64,000 bases of DNA from SURF-21 sp964510515 (GCA_964510515.1 CAZEAU010000008.1:16470-80469); one strand, 5' to 3'; shown: positions 9,299 through 17,358, counted from the first letter of the stretch. Translations and numbers: made by a program. Notes: generated by a model not told the origin, from the letters alone.

Positions 9299-9312
9299 AC
9301 TGGCTAGTCAGT
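9299..9312. promoter_or_regulatory. Palindromic operator candidate upstream of tetR-type gene
   Basis: The 14-base sequence ACTGGCTAGTCAGT is a near-perfect palindrome centred on CTAG (only positions 5 and 10 break symmetry). It is extended on the right by CA, giving a TGACTGACTAG-like half on the minus strand. Such TGACT/AGTCA palindromes are typical of TetR-family operators. It lies in the promoter region of the adjacent regulator. Confidence 0.55.
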
Positions 9313-9536
9313 CACATAATAGTACCGCGCGCTGACCCTGTCAACGCAGCGGGATGGCGGCCTGCGGCGCCCTGGAGCGCGGCGGCAGCCGATGCGCCGG
9401 CAGCGGGCTCAAGCCCCTGGAGGCCGCCTGACCCCGGCTCACCGCTCTCTCTTCGCCCATGCTTATCCCCTTGCTTCGGGCCGGGACGGTTTGAGCGGGG
9501 CCGTGGGGGGAATAAACAAGGGGGGAGGTGTTCGCC

Positions 9537-9923
9537 GTGGCCGCGACCGCACTGGTGGTGGACGACGACAGGCTCCTGCTGAGGCTGGTCGAGCTGAACC
9601 TGGGCAGGGTCGGCATCAGGGTGCTGCTTGCGGACAGCGGGAGCGAGGCCCTGCGTATAGCCCGGGAGGCGAAGCCGGACGTGATCCTGCTCGACCTGAT
9701 AATGCCGGCCATGGATGGCTACGAGGTCTTGCGGCAGCTGAAGTCGGGCGAGAGCACGCGGGAGATACCGGTCGTGGTGCTCAGCGCCAAGCCCAGCCTC
9801 GACGACCGCCGCAGGTGCGAGGATATGGGGGCGGCGGGCTTCATCGGCAAACCCTTCAACCTCGCTGAACTGCGCGCGGCGGTGCGGGCTATAGTCGGCT
9901 TGGACGATCCGGGCCCGACATAG
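9537..9923 (+). CDS. Single-domain response regulator (CheY/DivK-like)
   Basis: A 128-residue stand-alone receiver domain. It has acidic residues DDD near 10-12, phospho-acceptor Asp in ILLDLIMPAMDG, Ser/Thr in VVLSAK, and Lys in GFIGKPFN. The GTG start at 9537 is preferred because GGGGGAGGTG ends seven bases before it; an in-frame GTG at 9528 lies inside that ribosome site. No output domain, kinase or chemotaxis genes are adjacent, so it probably relays phosphate or controls an enzyme encoded elsewhere. Confidence 0.85.
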   Translation: MAATALVVDDDRLLLRLVELNLGRVGIRVLLADSGSEALRIAREAKPDVILLDLIMPAMDGYEVLRQLKSGESTREIPVVVLSAKPSLDDRRRCEDMGAAGFIGKPFNLAELRAAVRAIVGLDDPGPT

Positions 9924-9994
9924 CCGCGGCGCTCGAGGCCGCGCTCCGCGCCCGGCGGCGGGCCACGGAGCTCCCGCGCGATTGCAGCTCGCCG

Positions 9995-10591
9995 CTAGGG
10001 AGTGAGGAATCTCTGGAACAGCGCCAGCTGCTGCGCGTTCTTCACCGCCCCGCGCACCTTGAACCTGCCGCCGGCGACGGCCCGCAGCATCTTCTGCCCC
10101 TCCTCGCCCTGCAGCCAGGCGAGGATCTGCTTGCCCTTGCCGATGCGGGCCAGGCTGAGCAGCAGCGCGAGTTCCGTGTGCACATAGACGCCCGCTCCCT
10201 CGATTACCCCGTTGGCGACCTCGACGTCGCTCGCCCGGAAGATCATGGTAGCGGCCATCTCGGGGTGCTCGAGGTCCTGCACGGCAATGGAGACATTCAT
10301 CCTGTCCGCAACCTTACGCTTGTAGGGGTCGCGGATGAACCCCTTGACCAGCTCCCCCATCATGTAGGCGAGGGGGTTCGGCTCGGCTTCCCGCATGGTG
10401 ACCGTGCCTCCACCCGGGGGCAGCTGCTCCGCCTTGCCTTTCGAGGCCTGGGCGGCCGCGGCGGCCGCGCCCCCCACGAGAGCCAGGAAGAGGCACCTCC
10501 TCCTCCGCCTGCGTGCCCTCGCCCTCTTGAGTTCCCTCCTGATCAGCCGGGCCTCCTGCCCCACCGCCTTCCTTATCTCTCTTCTGCTCAC
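9995..10591 (-). CDS. SCP2 sterol-carrier-domain-like membrane-anchored protein
   Basis: A 198-residue product starting at a GTG preceded by AAGGAGG at ideal spacing. The N-terminus is very basic (RRELKRARARRRRRR) and then has one membrane segment, CLFLALVGGAAAAAA (about 37-51). Residues about 90-195 fit the SCP2/sterol-carrier fold: MNVSIAVQDLEHPEMAATM, then a lone acidic strand and the closing GRFKVRGAVKNAQQLALF. Known SCP2 domains bind lipids or acyl-CoAs. The longer open frame overlaps the tRNA-Ser gene and is rejected. The charge bias predicts the SCP2 domain is outside the membrane; its function is otherwise unknown. Confidence 0.6.
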   Translation of the reverse strand: MSRREIRKAVGQEARLIRRELKRARARRRRRRCLFLALVGGAAAAAAQASKGKAEQLPPGGGTVTMREAEPNPLAYMMGELVKGFIRDPYKRKVADRMNVSIAVQDLEHPEMAATMIFRASDVEVANGVIEGAGVYVHTELALLLSLARIGKGKQILAWLQGEEGQKMLRAVAGGRFKVRGAVKNAQQLALFQRFLTP

Positions 10592-10786
10592 TACTTCCTC
10601 CTTCACCCTCCGGCTGGACTTGCCCCGAAGCCAACGACAGACGCCCGCTTTCCCGCCCCGATCATCCCCATATTCTACCCCATATCGGGGCATCGGATCC
10701 CGCTCAGGCCCGGCAAGGCGCAGCGGAAGGACGCGCCGCGGGGGCGCGGCGGCGGGGGGCGGTGAAGCCCCGTGGCGACCACGCAT

Positions 10787-10816
10787 GCAAAAGCCCGGGG
10801 GGCTCATCCCCCGGGC
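10787..10816 (-). terminator. Intrinsic terminator after tRNA-Ser(GCU)
   Basis: Reading leftward from the tRNA, GCCCGGGGG, a short ATGAG loop and CCCCCGGGC form a strong hairpin followed by TTTT. It lies eight bases beyond the encoded CCA end. Confidence 0.7.
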
Positions 10817-10823
10817 GCGATGT

Positions 10824-10914
10824 TGGCGGAAGGGGTGGGATTTGAACCCACGGTGCGGTCTCCCGCACAATCGCTTAGCAGGCGATCACCTTAGGCCAGC
10901 TCGGTCACCCTTCC
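10824..10914 (-). tRNA. tRNA-Ser(GCU)
   Basis: A class II cloverleaf with acceptor GGAAGGG/CCCTTCC, a long variable arm (GTGCGGGAGACCGCAC), T-arm GTGGGTTCAAATCCCAC and anticodon loop CTGCTAA, giving anticodon GCT. Discriminator G and the CCA end are genome-encoded. Confidence 0.95.
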
Positions 10915-11000
10915 AGCGGTCGTTAACCGGCCTTGCCCGGCCCACACACATTATAGGATGGCGCTCTCTGCGCCCGCCAGTCAAATACCCTCGCCGAGGG

Positions 11001-11207
11001 CTATGCGCCCTCCCCGCCGGCGGCGCGGTCGCAGATGAGCTCCCCGCCGACGCACACATTCTCCGGGGAGTTCTCCTTGATGATAACCACGAATGCCTGG
11101 CGGGGAAGGCCGTAAGCCTTCTCCAGGGCATCGGTTATCTCGCTGGTCATGGCCCTCTTGGCCTCGAGATCCTTGATGGGAGGGCCGTCAACATAGACGT
11201 TCGGCAT
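11001..11207 (-). CDS. 4-oxalocrotonate tautomerase family protein
   Basis: A 68-residue tautomerase-fold protein. After Met removal it exposes the N-terminal catalytic Pro (MPNVYVDGPPIKDLEAKRAM). Lengths of 60-70 are standard for the 4-OT subgroup, whose members work as hexamers and catalyse keto-enol tautomerisation of 2-hydroxymuconate-like acids. The conserved C-terminal VIIKENSPENVCVGG (about 43-57) fits. The start is fixed by the need for Pro at position 2; a longer frame would bury it. No aromatic-degradation genes are nearby, so the substrate is unknown. Confidence 0.85.
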   Translation of the reverse strand: MPNVYVDGPPIKDLEAKRAMTSEITDALEKAYGLPRQAFVVIIKENSPENVCVGGELICDRAAGGEGA

Positions 11208-11330
11208 CTCTTTCCCCCTCTCTCCGCCGCGCGCCGTTCGCGTGCGGCTCCGCATTTGCCTCGCCTTCGCTCACACTACCATATCGCGCGCGGAGGGGGG
11301 AGCGGCCACCCGCCGCAAGACCACGCCGCC

Positions 11331-11574
11331 GTCACAGCTGTTCGTAGAGCCAGGTGGGGAGGTAGCGCTCGCCGCTGGAGGGGACGATAACCACCACCAG
11401 CTTGCCCGCGTTTTCCTCGCGCCCGGCCACCGCCAGTGCCGCCCACACCGCCGTCACAGCTGTTCGTAGAGCCAGGTGGAGAGGTAGCGCTCGCCGCTGG
11501 AGGGGACGATAACCACCACCAGCTTGCCCGCGTTTTCCTCGCGCCCGGCCACCGCCAGTGCCGCCCACACCGCC
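11331..11574. repeat. 122-bp tandem direct duplication of the cysK 3' end
   Basis: Bases 11331-11452 and 11453-11574 are near-identical copies (at least one difference, GGTGGGGAGG against GGTGGAGAGG). The right copy contains the real last 40 codons and stop of the cysteine synthase. The left copy is a downstream duplicate that is not part of the gene. The unit is not a multiple of three. Confidence 0.9.
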
Positions 11575-12380
11575 GCCCCCGAGGATATGCCGGCCGGGAT
11601 CCCCTCTTCCCTGGCCATGCTGCGCGCCGTCTCTCCCGCGTCCTCATCGCATACGGCGATGACCTCGTCGATGAGGTCGGTCCTCAGGATGTCCGGGACG
11701 AAGCCCGCCCCGATGCCCTGTATCCCGTGCGGGCCCGGCTTGCCCCCGGAGAGGACGGGGGACTCCGCCGGCTCCACGGCCACCACCTGGAAACCCGGCT
11801 TCCTCTCCTTGATCGCCTCCGCCACGCCGCTGATGGTCCCGCCGGTGCCCACGCCCGCGACCAGGATATCGACCCTTCCTTGCGTGTCCTCCCAGATCTC
11901 CCGCGCCGTGGTCTCCCGGTGCACGGCGGTGTTGACGGGGTTCTTGAACTGCTGGGGCATGTAGCCGCGCGGCGTCCGGGCGAGGACCTCCTCGGCCCTG
12001 GCGATGGCCCCCCGCATCCCCTCCGCGCCCGGGGTGAGCAGCAGCTCGGCCCCCAGGGCGGCGAGCAGTTTCCTCCGCTCCTCGCTCATGTTGTCGGGCA
12101 TGGCCAGAATGAGGCGGTAGCCCCTGGACGCGCACACGAAGGCGAGGGCGATGCCGGTGTTCCCGCTGGTGGGCTCGATGACCACGCTCCCCTCCGCAAG
12201 CAGCCCCCTGCGCTCCGCATCCTCGATCATGCCCACGGCGATGCGGTCCTTCACGCTGCTCAGCGGGTTGAAGAACTCGAGCTTGGCGTATATCTCCGCC
12301 TTCGCCCCGCGGGAGACCCTCTTCAGCCTGACCAGGGGGGTGTTCCCCACGGTCCCGGTGATGTCCTCGTAGAGTCTCAC
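11454..12380 (-). CDS. cysK: Cysteine synthase (O-acetylserine sulfhydrylase)
   Basis: A 308-residue fold-type II PLP enzyme making cysteine from O-acetylserine and sulfide in the cytoplasm. PLP lysine is K44 in NPLSSVKDR, the substrate loop is TSGNTG at 71-76, and the phosphate-binding loop is GTGGT at 178-182. A C-terminal serine in IVPSSGERYLSTWLY contacts the cofactor. Length matches CysK. The gene stands alone, leftward, 246 bases before the tautomerase gene. Its terminal 122 bases are duplicated just downstream. A TauE/SafE-type sulfur-compound permease lies upstream, 620 bases away, so a loose sulfur theme is possible. Confidence 0.95.
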   Translation of the reverse strand: MRLYEDITGTVGNTPLVRLKRVSRGAKAEIYAKLEFFNPLSSVKDRIAVGMIEDAERRGLLAEGSVVIEPTSGNTGIALAFVCASRGYRLILAMPDNMSEERRKLLAALGAELLLTPGAEGMRGAIARAEEVLARTPRGYMPQQFKNPVNTAVHRETTAREIWEDTQGRVDILVAGVGTGGTISGVAEAIKERKPGFQVVAVEPAESPVLSGGKPGPHGIQGIGAGFVPDILRTDLIDEVIAVCDEDAGETARSMAREEGIPAGISSGAAVWAALAVAGREENAGKLVVVIVPSSGERYLSTWLYEQL

Positions 12381-12799
12381 TTCGTGCGTCCTTCCTCTTC
12401 ATCCGGCCTGCTCCGCGCCGCATACGCGCCGCGCCGCCGCTTGATTCCGGGCATCGCCCGCCCGGCTCGGGGAGGAGGCGCTCCCCCTCGGGCGAAGAGG
12501 CCTCCGCAGCGACCATAACACAGCCTTTTGACGCGCGCACATCGCGCATTGATCCGCGGCATGACCGCGGCGCAACTCCATCCTCGGAAAGACCCACCGG
12601 CGCGCCCGCGGCCCCCGCCATCCCGCCGCGGTCATCACCTGCCCCAGACCTTTCACGCGCATTCCCCACGGGAATCATTCTTTCACCGCGCGGACAGGGA
12701 CAAACACGCCGACCTCATCCGCGCCGCCCGGCCTGTCACGGCGGCGGCGCGCGCAAAGTTCACGCCGAGCAGCGTTTTGCCGGGGAGCAGGCTGGCGAC
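12381..12799. other. Non-coding gap upstream of cysK
   Basis: About 420 GC-rich bases between cysK and the duplicated segment behind the TauE gene. I see no plausible gene, RNA or riboswitch. A GGAAGGACGCACGAAGTG stretch on the minus strand right before the cysK ATG may hold its ribosome site. Confidence 0.4.
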
Positions 12800-13011
12800 G
12801 CCGGAGGGGGAATAGAGCTGTGGATAAGGTGCAGCGCGTGGTGGTGGGGGCCGGCGGCATACATGCCGTGGCGGACGGAGAGGCGGGGTCTTCCCTATTT
12901 GATGTGCCGGAGGGGGAATAGAGCTGTGGATAAGGTGCAGCGCGTGGTGGTGGGGGCCGGCGGCATACATGCCGTGGCGGACGGAGAGGCGGGGTCTTCC
13001 CTATTTGATGT
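12800..13011. repeat. 106-bp tandem direct duplication at the TauE gene 3' end
   Basis: Bases 12800-12905 and 12906-13011 are identical as far as I can read. The right copy contains the last three codons and stop of the TauE/SafE gene (13001 onward) plus about 95 downstream bases. The left copy repeats them. This mirrors the cysK duplication 1.3 kb away. Confidence 0.9.
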
Positions 13012-13777
13012 GGTTGATGACCAGGACGGCAACGCCCAATGTGACCAATACCGTGCCCGTGGCCCGGTTCAACACCTTCACCGGCGCCCGGTTGGCGTAT
13101 TTTGCGGCGACCCTCGCCCACAGCAAGGTGCTGACGATGCAGAAGGCGAGCGCCCACGCGTCCGGCATGCCGCCGATGACGAAATGGCTGATGGAACCGG
13201 TAAGGGCGGTGAAGGCCATGATGAAGACGCTGGTCCCCACCGCGGTTTTCAGCTCGTAGCCGAGGGCGGTGGTGAGGACGAAGAGCATCATCAGCCCGCC
13301 GCCGGCTCCGACGAACCCGCAGACAAAACCCACCACAACGCCGCTGAGGGCGGAGCGGACGAACATGTCTCTTGCGCGGGCATGCGTAAGCCGCGCCCTG
13401 GGGGCCATGACCGGCTTGACGATGAACCTGATGCCGAGCAGAAGGGTCATGAAGATGGAGGACCCCCCCAGGGCGGTGCTGGGGACGAGGCTGGAAACGT
13501 AGCTTCCCACCAGGGTGAAACACAGGACCGCGGCCATCATGACCAGGCCGTTCCGGATGTCCAGGTTCCTGTTCCTGCCGTAGGTATAGGCGGAGACGGC
13601 ACTGGCCAGGACGTCGCTGGCAAGCGCTATCCCCACCGCCATATAGGGCTCCATATCGAGGAAGGCGATGAGCATGGGGCTGATGACCACGGCCGCGCTC
13701 ATGCCCGCGAAACCGGTCCCGAGGCCGGCGCCGAGGCCGGCGATAAAACAGATGGCGAACTTGAACAGCATCTCCAT
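13001..13777 (-). CDS. TauE/SafE family sulfite/anion exporter
   Basis: A 258-residue polytopic membrane protein with about eight hydrophobic helices in two halves. Each half opens with the family glycine pattern: GLGAGLGTGFAGMSAAVV near the N-terminus and CGFVGAGGGLMMLFV near 160-175. Known family members transport sulfite, sulfoacetate or other small organo-sulfur anions. An ATG at MEMLFKF was chosen; in-frame upstream Met codons (to 13846) lack membrane character. The last codons and stop lie inside a 106-bp tandem repeat. Its neighbour cysK suggests, without proof, a sulfur role. Confidence 0.8.
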   Translation of the reverse strand: MEMLFKFAICFIAGLGAGLGTGFAGMSAAVVISPMLIAFLDMEPYMAVGIALASDVLASAVSAYTYGRNRNLDIRNGLVMMAAVLCFTLVGSYVSSLVPSTALGGSSIFMTLLLGIRFIVKPVMAPRARLTHARARDMFVRSALSGVVVGFVCGFVGAGGGLMMLFVLTTALGYELKTAVGTSVFIMAFTALTGSISHFVIGGMPDAWALAFCIVSTLLWARVAAKYANRAPVKVLNRATGTVLVTLGVAVLVINHIK

Positions 13778-13799
13778 TATCTGTTTATTTCTGCGCCGG

Positions 13800-13904
13800 G
13801 CCGTCATCACCTGGCATGACTTGCGCTCCGGCGGCAAGTTGGACATCTACACCCAGCGGGTGAACGCAGGCACCTCGCCCCCGGCCGCCTGGTACCTGGC
13901 CGAG
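13800..13904 (+). pseudogene. Remnant of a secreted repeat protein ending at WYLAE
   Basis: The rightward frame reads AVITWHDLRSGGKLDIYTQR and continues to AAWYLAE. The first part resembles propeller-type repeats of secreted proteins. WYLAE is the exact opening of the WYLAEGSTAGG module found in the large proteins near 53 and 58 kb. The frame has no start and breaks precisely where a 33-bp palindrome (13905-13937) begins, so this is a broken gene fragment. Confidence 0.6.
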
Positions 13905-13937
13905 TGGCACGACTGGGGTCAACCCTCCCAAGTGCCA
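13905..13937. repeat. 33-bp palindromic dispersed repeat, copy 1
   Basis: Arms TGGCAC and GTGCCA flank a core CTGGGGTCAACCCTCCC. The core and length match copies near 53.8, 54.2 and 56.3 kb. It directly abuts the surface-protein remnant. Confidence 0.75.
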
Positions 13938-14034
13938 TACGTGCGGAGCCGGGCGGGCACAGGGGGCCAATCAGCCATCGCCTCGTGCCTCAATATCAGG
14001 CCACCAATGGGAAATCAGGATATCTATTTCCCTG

Positions 14035-14111
<77 letters not shown>

Positions 14112-14218
14112 TAGCCTGATGTACTCTCGAATGGCGTTATAAGCCGGCCCCATGACAGTTACTGCTGAATCCGTTGGTGATTCTTCTCAGGCGACTTCGG
14201 ATCTCTTCGGTAACGAAG

Positions 14219-14552
14219 CTACCTCAGCTTCTTCAATTGTACCTTCAAGCCTTTGATGTCCTTGCCGGCAACCCTCCAAGTAAGCTTGAGATCCAGGCCA
14301 AAGTATTCGTGGACGATTATGTCCCGCATCCCTGCCATCTCTTTCCAGGGTATGTCGGGATTCAGCTCCTTGTAGTCCTGCGGGAGGTTCTTCGTGGCTT
14401 CGCCGATTATCTCGAGCCTTCGCATAACCGCGTCCTGAAGTTGAGTTGAGGCCATGAAATCATCAACCGTCTTGCCGTGAAGGTAACCCTCGATGAGCTC
14501 GATGCATTCCAGAATATGCTCTATGAATAAATACCTGTGGTTCCTTTTTCAC
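14219..14552 (-). pseudogene. hepT: HepT-like HEPN ribonuclease toxin with start-proximal frameshift
   Basis: The last 78 residues (MASTQLQDAV onward) are a DUF86/HepT HEPN domain with the RNase motif R-x4-H-x-Y (RDIIVHEY, residues 44-51 of that part). The family's usual N-terminus (KRNHRYLFIEHILECIELIE) is also encoded upstream but one base out of frame. A GTG at 14550-14552 overlaps the partner's TGA stop, then five A's (14545-14549) shift the frame; four would restore about 110 residues. Either a one-base insertion, a frameshift-dependent gene, a sequencing error, or a short product from 14455. In known systems MntA AMPylates the HepT tyrosine. Confidence 0.75.
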
Positions 14553-14842
14553 AGAATGACCTTCTGCTCGCCCAATATCCTGTCCTTGAGAAGTGGATGC
14601 AGGGATTCATAGGTGAGCACATCCACGCCCCTACCCAGGATCTCCTCCAGCTCTATCTTCAGACCGGCCAGATCCAGCAGGCTCTTTTCCCCGCCCAGCT
14701 CGACGAGGATGTCCACGTCGCTCTGCTCATCGCTTTCCTCTCTCGCGATGGAGCCGAAAAGCGAAGCCTTGATAACATCATGCCTATCGAGCACGGGTAA
14801 AATCTTCGTCTTTACCTCTTCCAAGGTCATCCTTTTGCCCAT
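14549..14842 (-). CDS. mntA: MntA-like minimal nucleotidyltransferase antitoxin
   Basis: A 97-residue MNT protein with the nucleotidyltransferase signature G30-S31-x10-D42-x-D44 (LFGSIAREESDEQSDVDIL). The typical C-terminal hydrophobic strand GVDVLTYESLHPLLKDRIL follows. The family neutralises HEPN toxins by transferring AMP to the toxin's Y of RX4HXY. The ATG follows GGGAAGGCACAG. It is first in the leftward pair and its stop overlaps the GTG of the HepT gene, a translational coupling typical of these modules. It lies within the tRNA-flanked island. Confidence 0.9.
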   Translation of the reverse strand: MGKRMTLEEVKTKILPVLDRHDVIKASLFGSIAREESDEQSDVDILVELGGEKSLLDLAGLKIELEEILGRGVDVLTYESLHPLLKDRILGEQKVIL

Positions 14843-15013
14843 CTGTGCCTTCCCAAACGTGACTTGTGTTTTCCCTGATCATTATAACAATCAGAGGCTG
14901 CAACCAGCATTTATTTCTGCACGGCCCATATATTTTGTCGAGTCACAAAATATGTCACAGTCCGATTTCAGCCAGTTTCTGCGGATTTCTGATGCGGGAG
15001 ACGTTTATATAAA

Positions 15014-15125
<112 letters not shown>

Positions 15126-15240
15126 GCTTCCCTATTATAGCCGTGCGCCCGCCGCGGTAAAGCCGGGGCCGCCGCGAAGATGGCCGCTCCGCAATTTCAT
15201 CTGCGCGGGGTTGCGGGCGCGCGGTATGGGCGGCTCCCGG

Positions 15241-15708
15241 CTATGCGTCCAGGCGGCCGCCGCCGCGCCGGGCGGCGAAGAACTCCCGCAGCACCCGGGC
15301 GCATTCCTCCTCGAGGATGCCCTCGGTCACCTCCATGCGGTGATGCGCGGCCTCGTCGCTCACCAGGTTGTAGCGGCTCCCCGCCGCCCCCAGCCTGAGG
15401 TCGCGGGCGCCGAAGACCAGCCTGCCCACGCGGGCCTGCACCATGGCCCCCGCGCACATGGGACAGGGCTCGAGGGTCACGTAGATGGTGGAACCCTCCA
15501 ACCTCCAGCCTCCCAGCCGAGCCGCCCCCTCCCGCAGGGCGAGCAGCTCCGCGTGGTCCAGGGGGTTTCCCGTGGCCTCCCTGCGGTTATGGGCGCGGGC
15601 GAGGATCTCCCCCTCCTGCACCAGCACCGCGCCCACGGGCACCTCGCCCTCCGCGGCGGCGGCTCGCGCCTCCTCCAGGGCCGTGCGCATGTAATCCCGG
15701 TCTCTCAA
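15241..15708 (-). CDS. tadA: tRNA-specific adenosine deaminase TadA
   Basis: A 155-residue cytidine-deaminase-fold enzyme that converts A34 to inosine in tRNA-Arg(ACG). Zinc ligands and proton shuttle are in DHAELLAL (His-Ala-Glu) and PCPMCAGAM (two Cys). The start is a TTG at 15708 because GGGAGG lies six bases upstream and it yields the family's usual few residues before YMRTALEEA; ATG 15690 would clip these. The target, tRNA-Arg(ACG), is encoded 4 kb away at 19400-19476, matching the need for this enzyme. Confidence 0.93.
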   Translation of the reverse strand: MRDRDYMRTALEEARAAAAEGEVPVGAVLVQEGEILARAHNRREATGNPLDHAELLALREGAARLGGWRLEGSTIYVTLEPCPMCAGAMVQARVGRLVFGARDLRLGAAGSRYNLVSDEAAHHRMEVTEGILEEECARVLREFFAARRGGGRLDA

Positions 15709-16086
15709 GTCCGTCCCTCCCCGCCCATGCCTCAACCGTGCTCCCTGCTCCTCTCGTTCGCGTACCATCCAGCGCAGGACGGCGTATGACGAGGCGTGGT
15801 TGCGCCCGCCGTGATGCCAGAGCGGGCGCACCATCCGGCAGGTCATGCACCCGACGCGGTTTCCCTCACCGCACATCGTCCCTTGCTCTCCCCGCGAGCT
15901 CGGCCCTGCGGGCTGTGACTACAGCATACACGGCGTCGGCTCCGCTCAGCCGTTCAGCCCCCGCTGCACGCCGTTCAACCCAATATTCCCTCGCTTGGAG
16001 AAAACCCCTCAAAGTGGAGCATCTACGTCCCGATAACATATCCGGGACGGAGAAGATATGTACAACGAGGTTAAGGGGGTAAGGTC
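15709..16086. other. Intergenic region between tadA and the HAMP protein
   Basis: A 378-base divergent gap. I looked for an SRP RNA on either strand, because it often neighbours tadA, and did not find its GGUCCGGAAGGAAGC core. No convincing gene. ATAACATATCCGGGACGG near 16035 is the most AT-rich spot and may hold the rightward promoter. Confidence 0.4.
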
Positions 16087-16944
16087 TTGAAGCGCAAATC
16101 CGGCAGGGAGATGAGGGCCTTGATGCTCGCGGTATCGGCATCTGCCCTGCTGCTGCTGCTGGCCATCATCGCCTATTTCATGATGGACGTCGTCATCACC
16201 AGCAACCGCAACATCGAACGCAACAAGCAGCTGGTGATCGAGCAATCGGAGCTGACCCTGGCCAAGATCGCAGGCAACATCTCGGGCATGCGAAAGAACC
16301 CGGCTTTGCTCCACCTTTTCAACCAGGATCTTATAAAGGACATACTGGATGCGAACCTGACCGTTTTCAACGCCTTCGTGGGGGATTTCGTCATCAGCTT
16401 CTTCCCCGTCGCCTACGTGGGGGTGGTCCGGGACGGCGAGGTCGCCTACCATCGCACCGCGCCCGGGGTCGAGGTGGATGCAACCGAGATGCCCGGCATC
16501 CCCCCGGCGGACGATTACGAGACCATGGAATCGTTCGCCGGCAAGGAAGGATTATACATCTCGGCCTTTTACCACGTGGACCTGAGCAACTTGGAGTTGG
16601 GCGATTTCCACGTCAACATGATCCTCGACCGCAGCGATGAGATGGCGGATGTGGAGAAATACTTCGAGGGGCAGAGGAACGGTCTCGTCATCAGGCTCTC
16701 TGTGGCAGCGGCGATAGCGGTCGTCCTCTCGCTGCTGCTCACCACCCTCAGCCTGCGCCATTTCACCCGCAAGTACGTGGCCCATCCCATTGAGAGGCTC
16801 AACCGCATCGCGGAGGAGATAATCGACGGCACCCATGAGGGCGAGGTGCAGGTGGACAAGGACAGTGCCTACGCCGCCCTGCAGGGCCTGCTGCGCAGCA
16901 GCCAGAAGCTGCTCGACCGCATGGAGCAGGAGATGCGGGAATGA
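16087..16944 (+). CDS. Membrane sensor with extracellular domain and HAMP
   Basis: A 285-residue protein with two transmembrane helices: about residues 10-34 (LMLAVSASALLLLLAIIAYFM) and about 200-220 (LSVAAAIAVVLSLLLTTLSL). These flank a roughly 160-residue extracytoplasmic region that may be a single-cache-like sensor. After the second helix come a HAMP-like linker (HPIERLNRIAEEIIDG) and a short coiled-coil ending RMEQEMRE. There is no kinase, cyclase or methyl-accepting domain, so the output is missing or provided by a partner. The TTG start follows AAGGGGGTAAGGTC. The small gene at 17105 may be co-transcribed. Confidence 0.65.
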   Translation: MKRKSGREMRALMLAVSASALLLLLAIIAYFMMDVVITSNRNIERNKQLVIEQSELTLAKIAGNISGMRKNPALLHLFNQDLIKDILDANLTVFNAFVGDFVISFFPVAYVGVVRDGEVAYHRTAPGVEVDATEMPGIPPADDYETMESFAGKEGLYISAFYHVDLSNLELGDFHVNMILDRSDEMADVEKYFEGQRNGLVIRLSVAAAIAVVLSLLLTTLSLRHFTRKYVAHPIERLNRIAEEIIDGTHEGEVQVDKDSAYAALQGLLRSSQKLLDRMEQEMRE

Positions 16945-17104
16945 GAACCGCGAGCGGTACAAGCTCCGGCATAAAGTTTCTTCTCGCCGGACACGATATA
17001 AGATTAGGAATCGCCGTTTCCTGCTGATGGAAAACTGGGTGGGCGCACGGAACCGGAAGTCGCGGCCGCTGCCGAAACAGCGATGCGACCGGGAGGCATA
17101 GACG

Positions 17105-17338
17105 TTGGCAAACAAGCTGGCGCAGGAGATAGAGAGGGTGCTGTCGGACGCGGTCGGCGATTTCATCGCCAAGGCGACGGTGAACAGGAACTGCGAACTC
17201 ATCGGCACCACCCCGGATACGCTGAGCGCTGACCAGCTCCCCGAGCTGGCGGAAAAGATAGATAAATCGGTTTCTTTCTTCTCGGGCAAGGATATAGGCA
17301 CCGCGATCGGGGATAAGATCAGGGAGATCAAGGTGTGA
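17105..17338 (+). CDS. Small hypothetical protein, 77 residues
   Basis: Begins at TTG with GGGAGGCATAGACG upstream. The sequence is helical and acidic (LAQEIERVLSDAVGDFIAKATVNRNCELIG and beyond), with one Cys. It lies 160 bases after the HAMP protein on the same strand and is followed by a good terminator at 17359, supporting a real transcribed unit. I do not recognise the family. A role as cytoplasmic partner of the HAMP protein is only a guess from position. Confidence 0.6.
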   Translation: MANKLAQEIERVLSDAVGDFIAKATVNRNCELIGTTPDTLSADQLPELAEKIDKSVSFFSGKDIGTAIGDKIREIKV

Positions 17339-17358
17339 GCGCATGGCGCGGCATGTGA

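Noticed and set aside
10592..10870. N-terminal extension of the SCP2-like protein
   Set aside because: It would run into the tRNA-Ser gene; a GTG with an ideal AAGGAGG site explains the start.
11331..11568. A separate small gene encoding another cysteine-synthase C-terminus
   Set aside because: It is only the left copy of the tandem repeat, lacks a ribosome site and a start, and reads as a tail after the real cysK stop.
15709..16086. SRP RNA next to tadA
   Set aside because: The conserved domain IV core could not be found on either strand.
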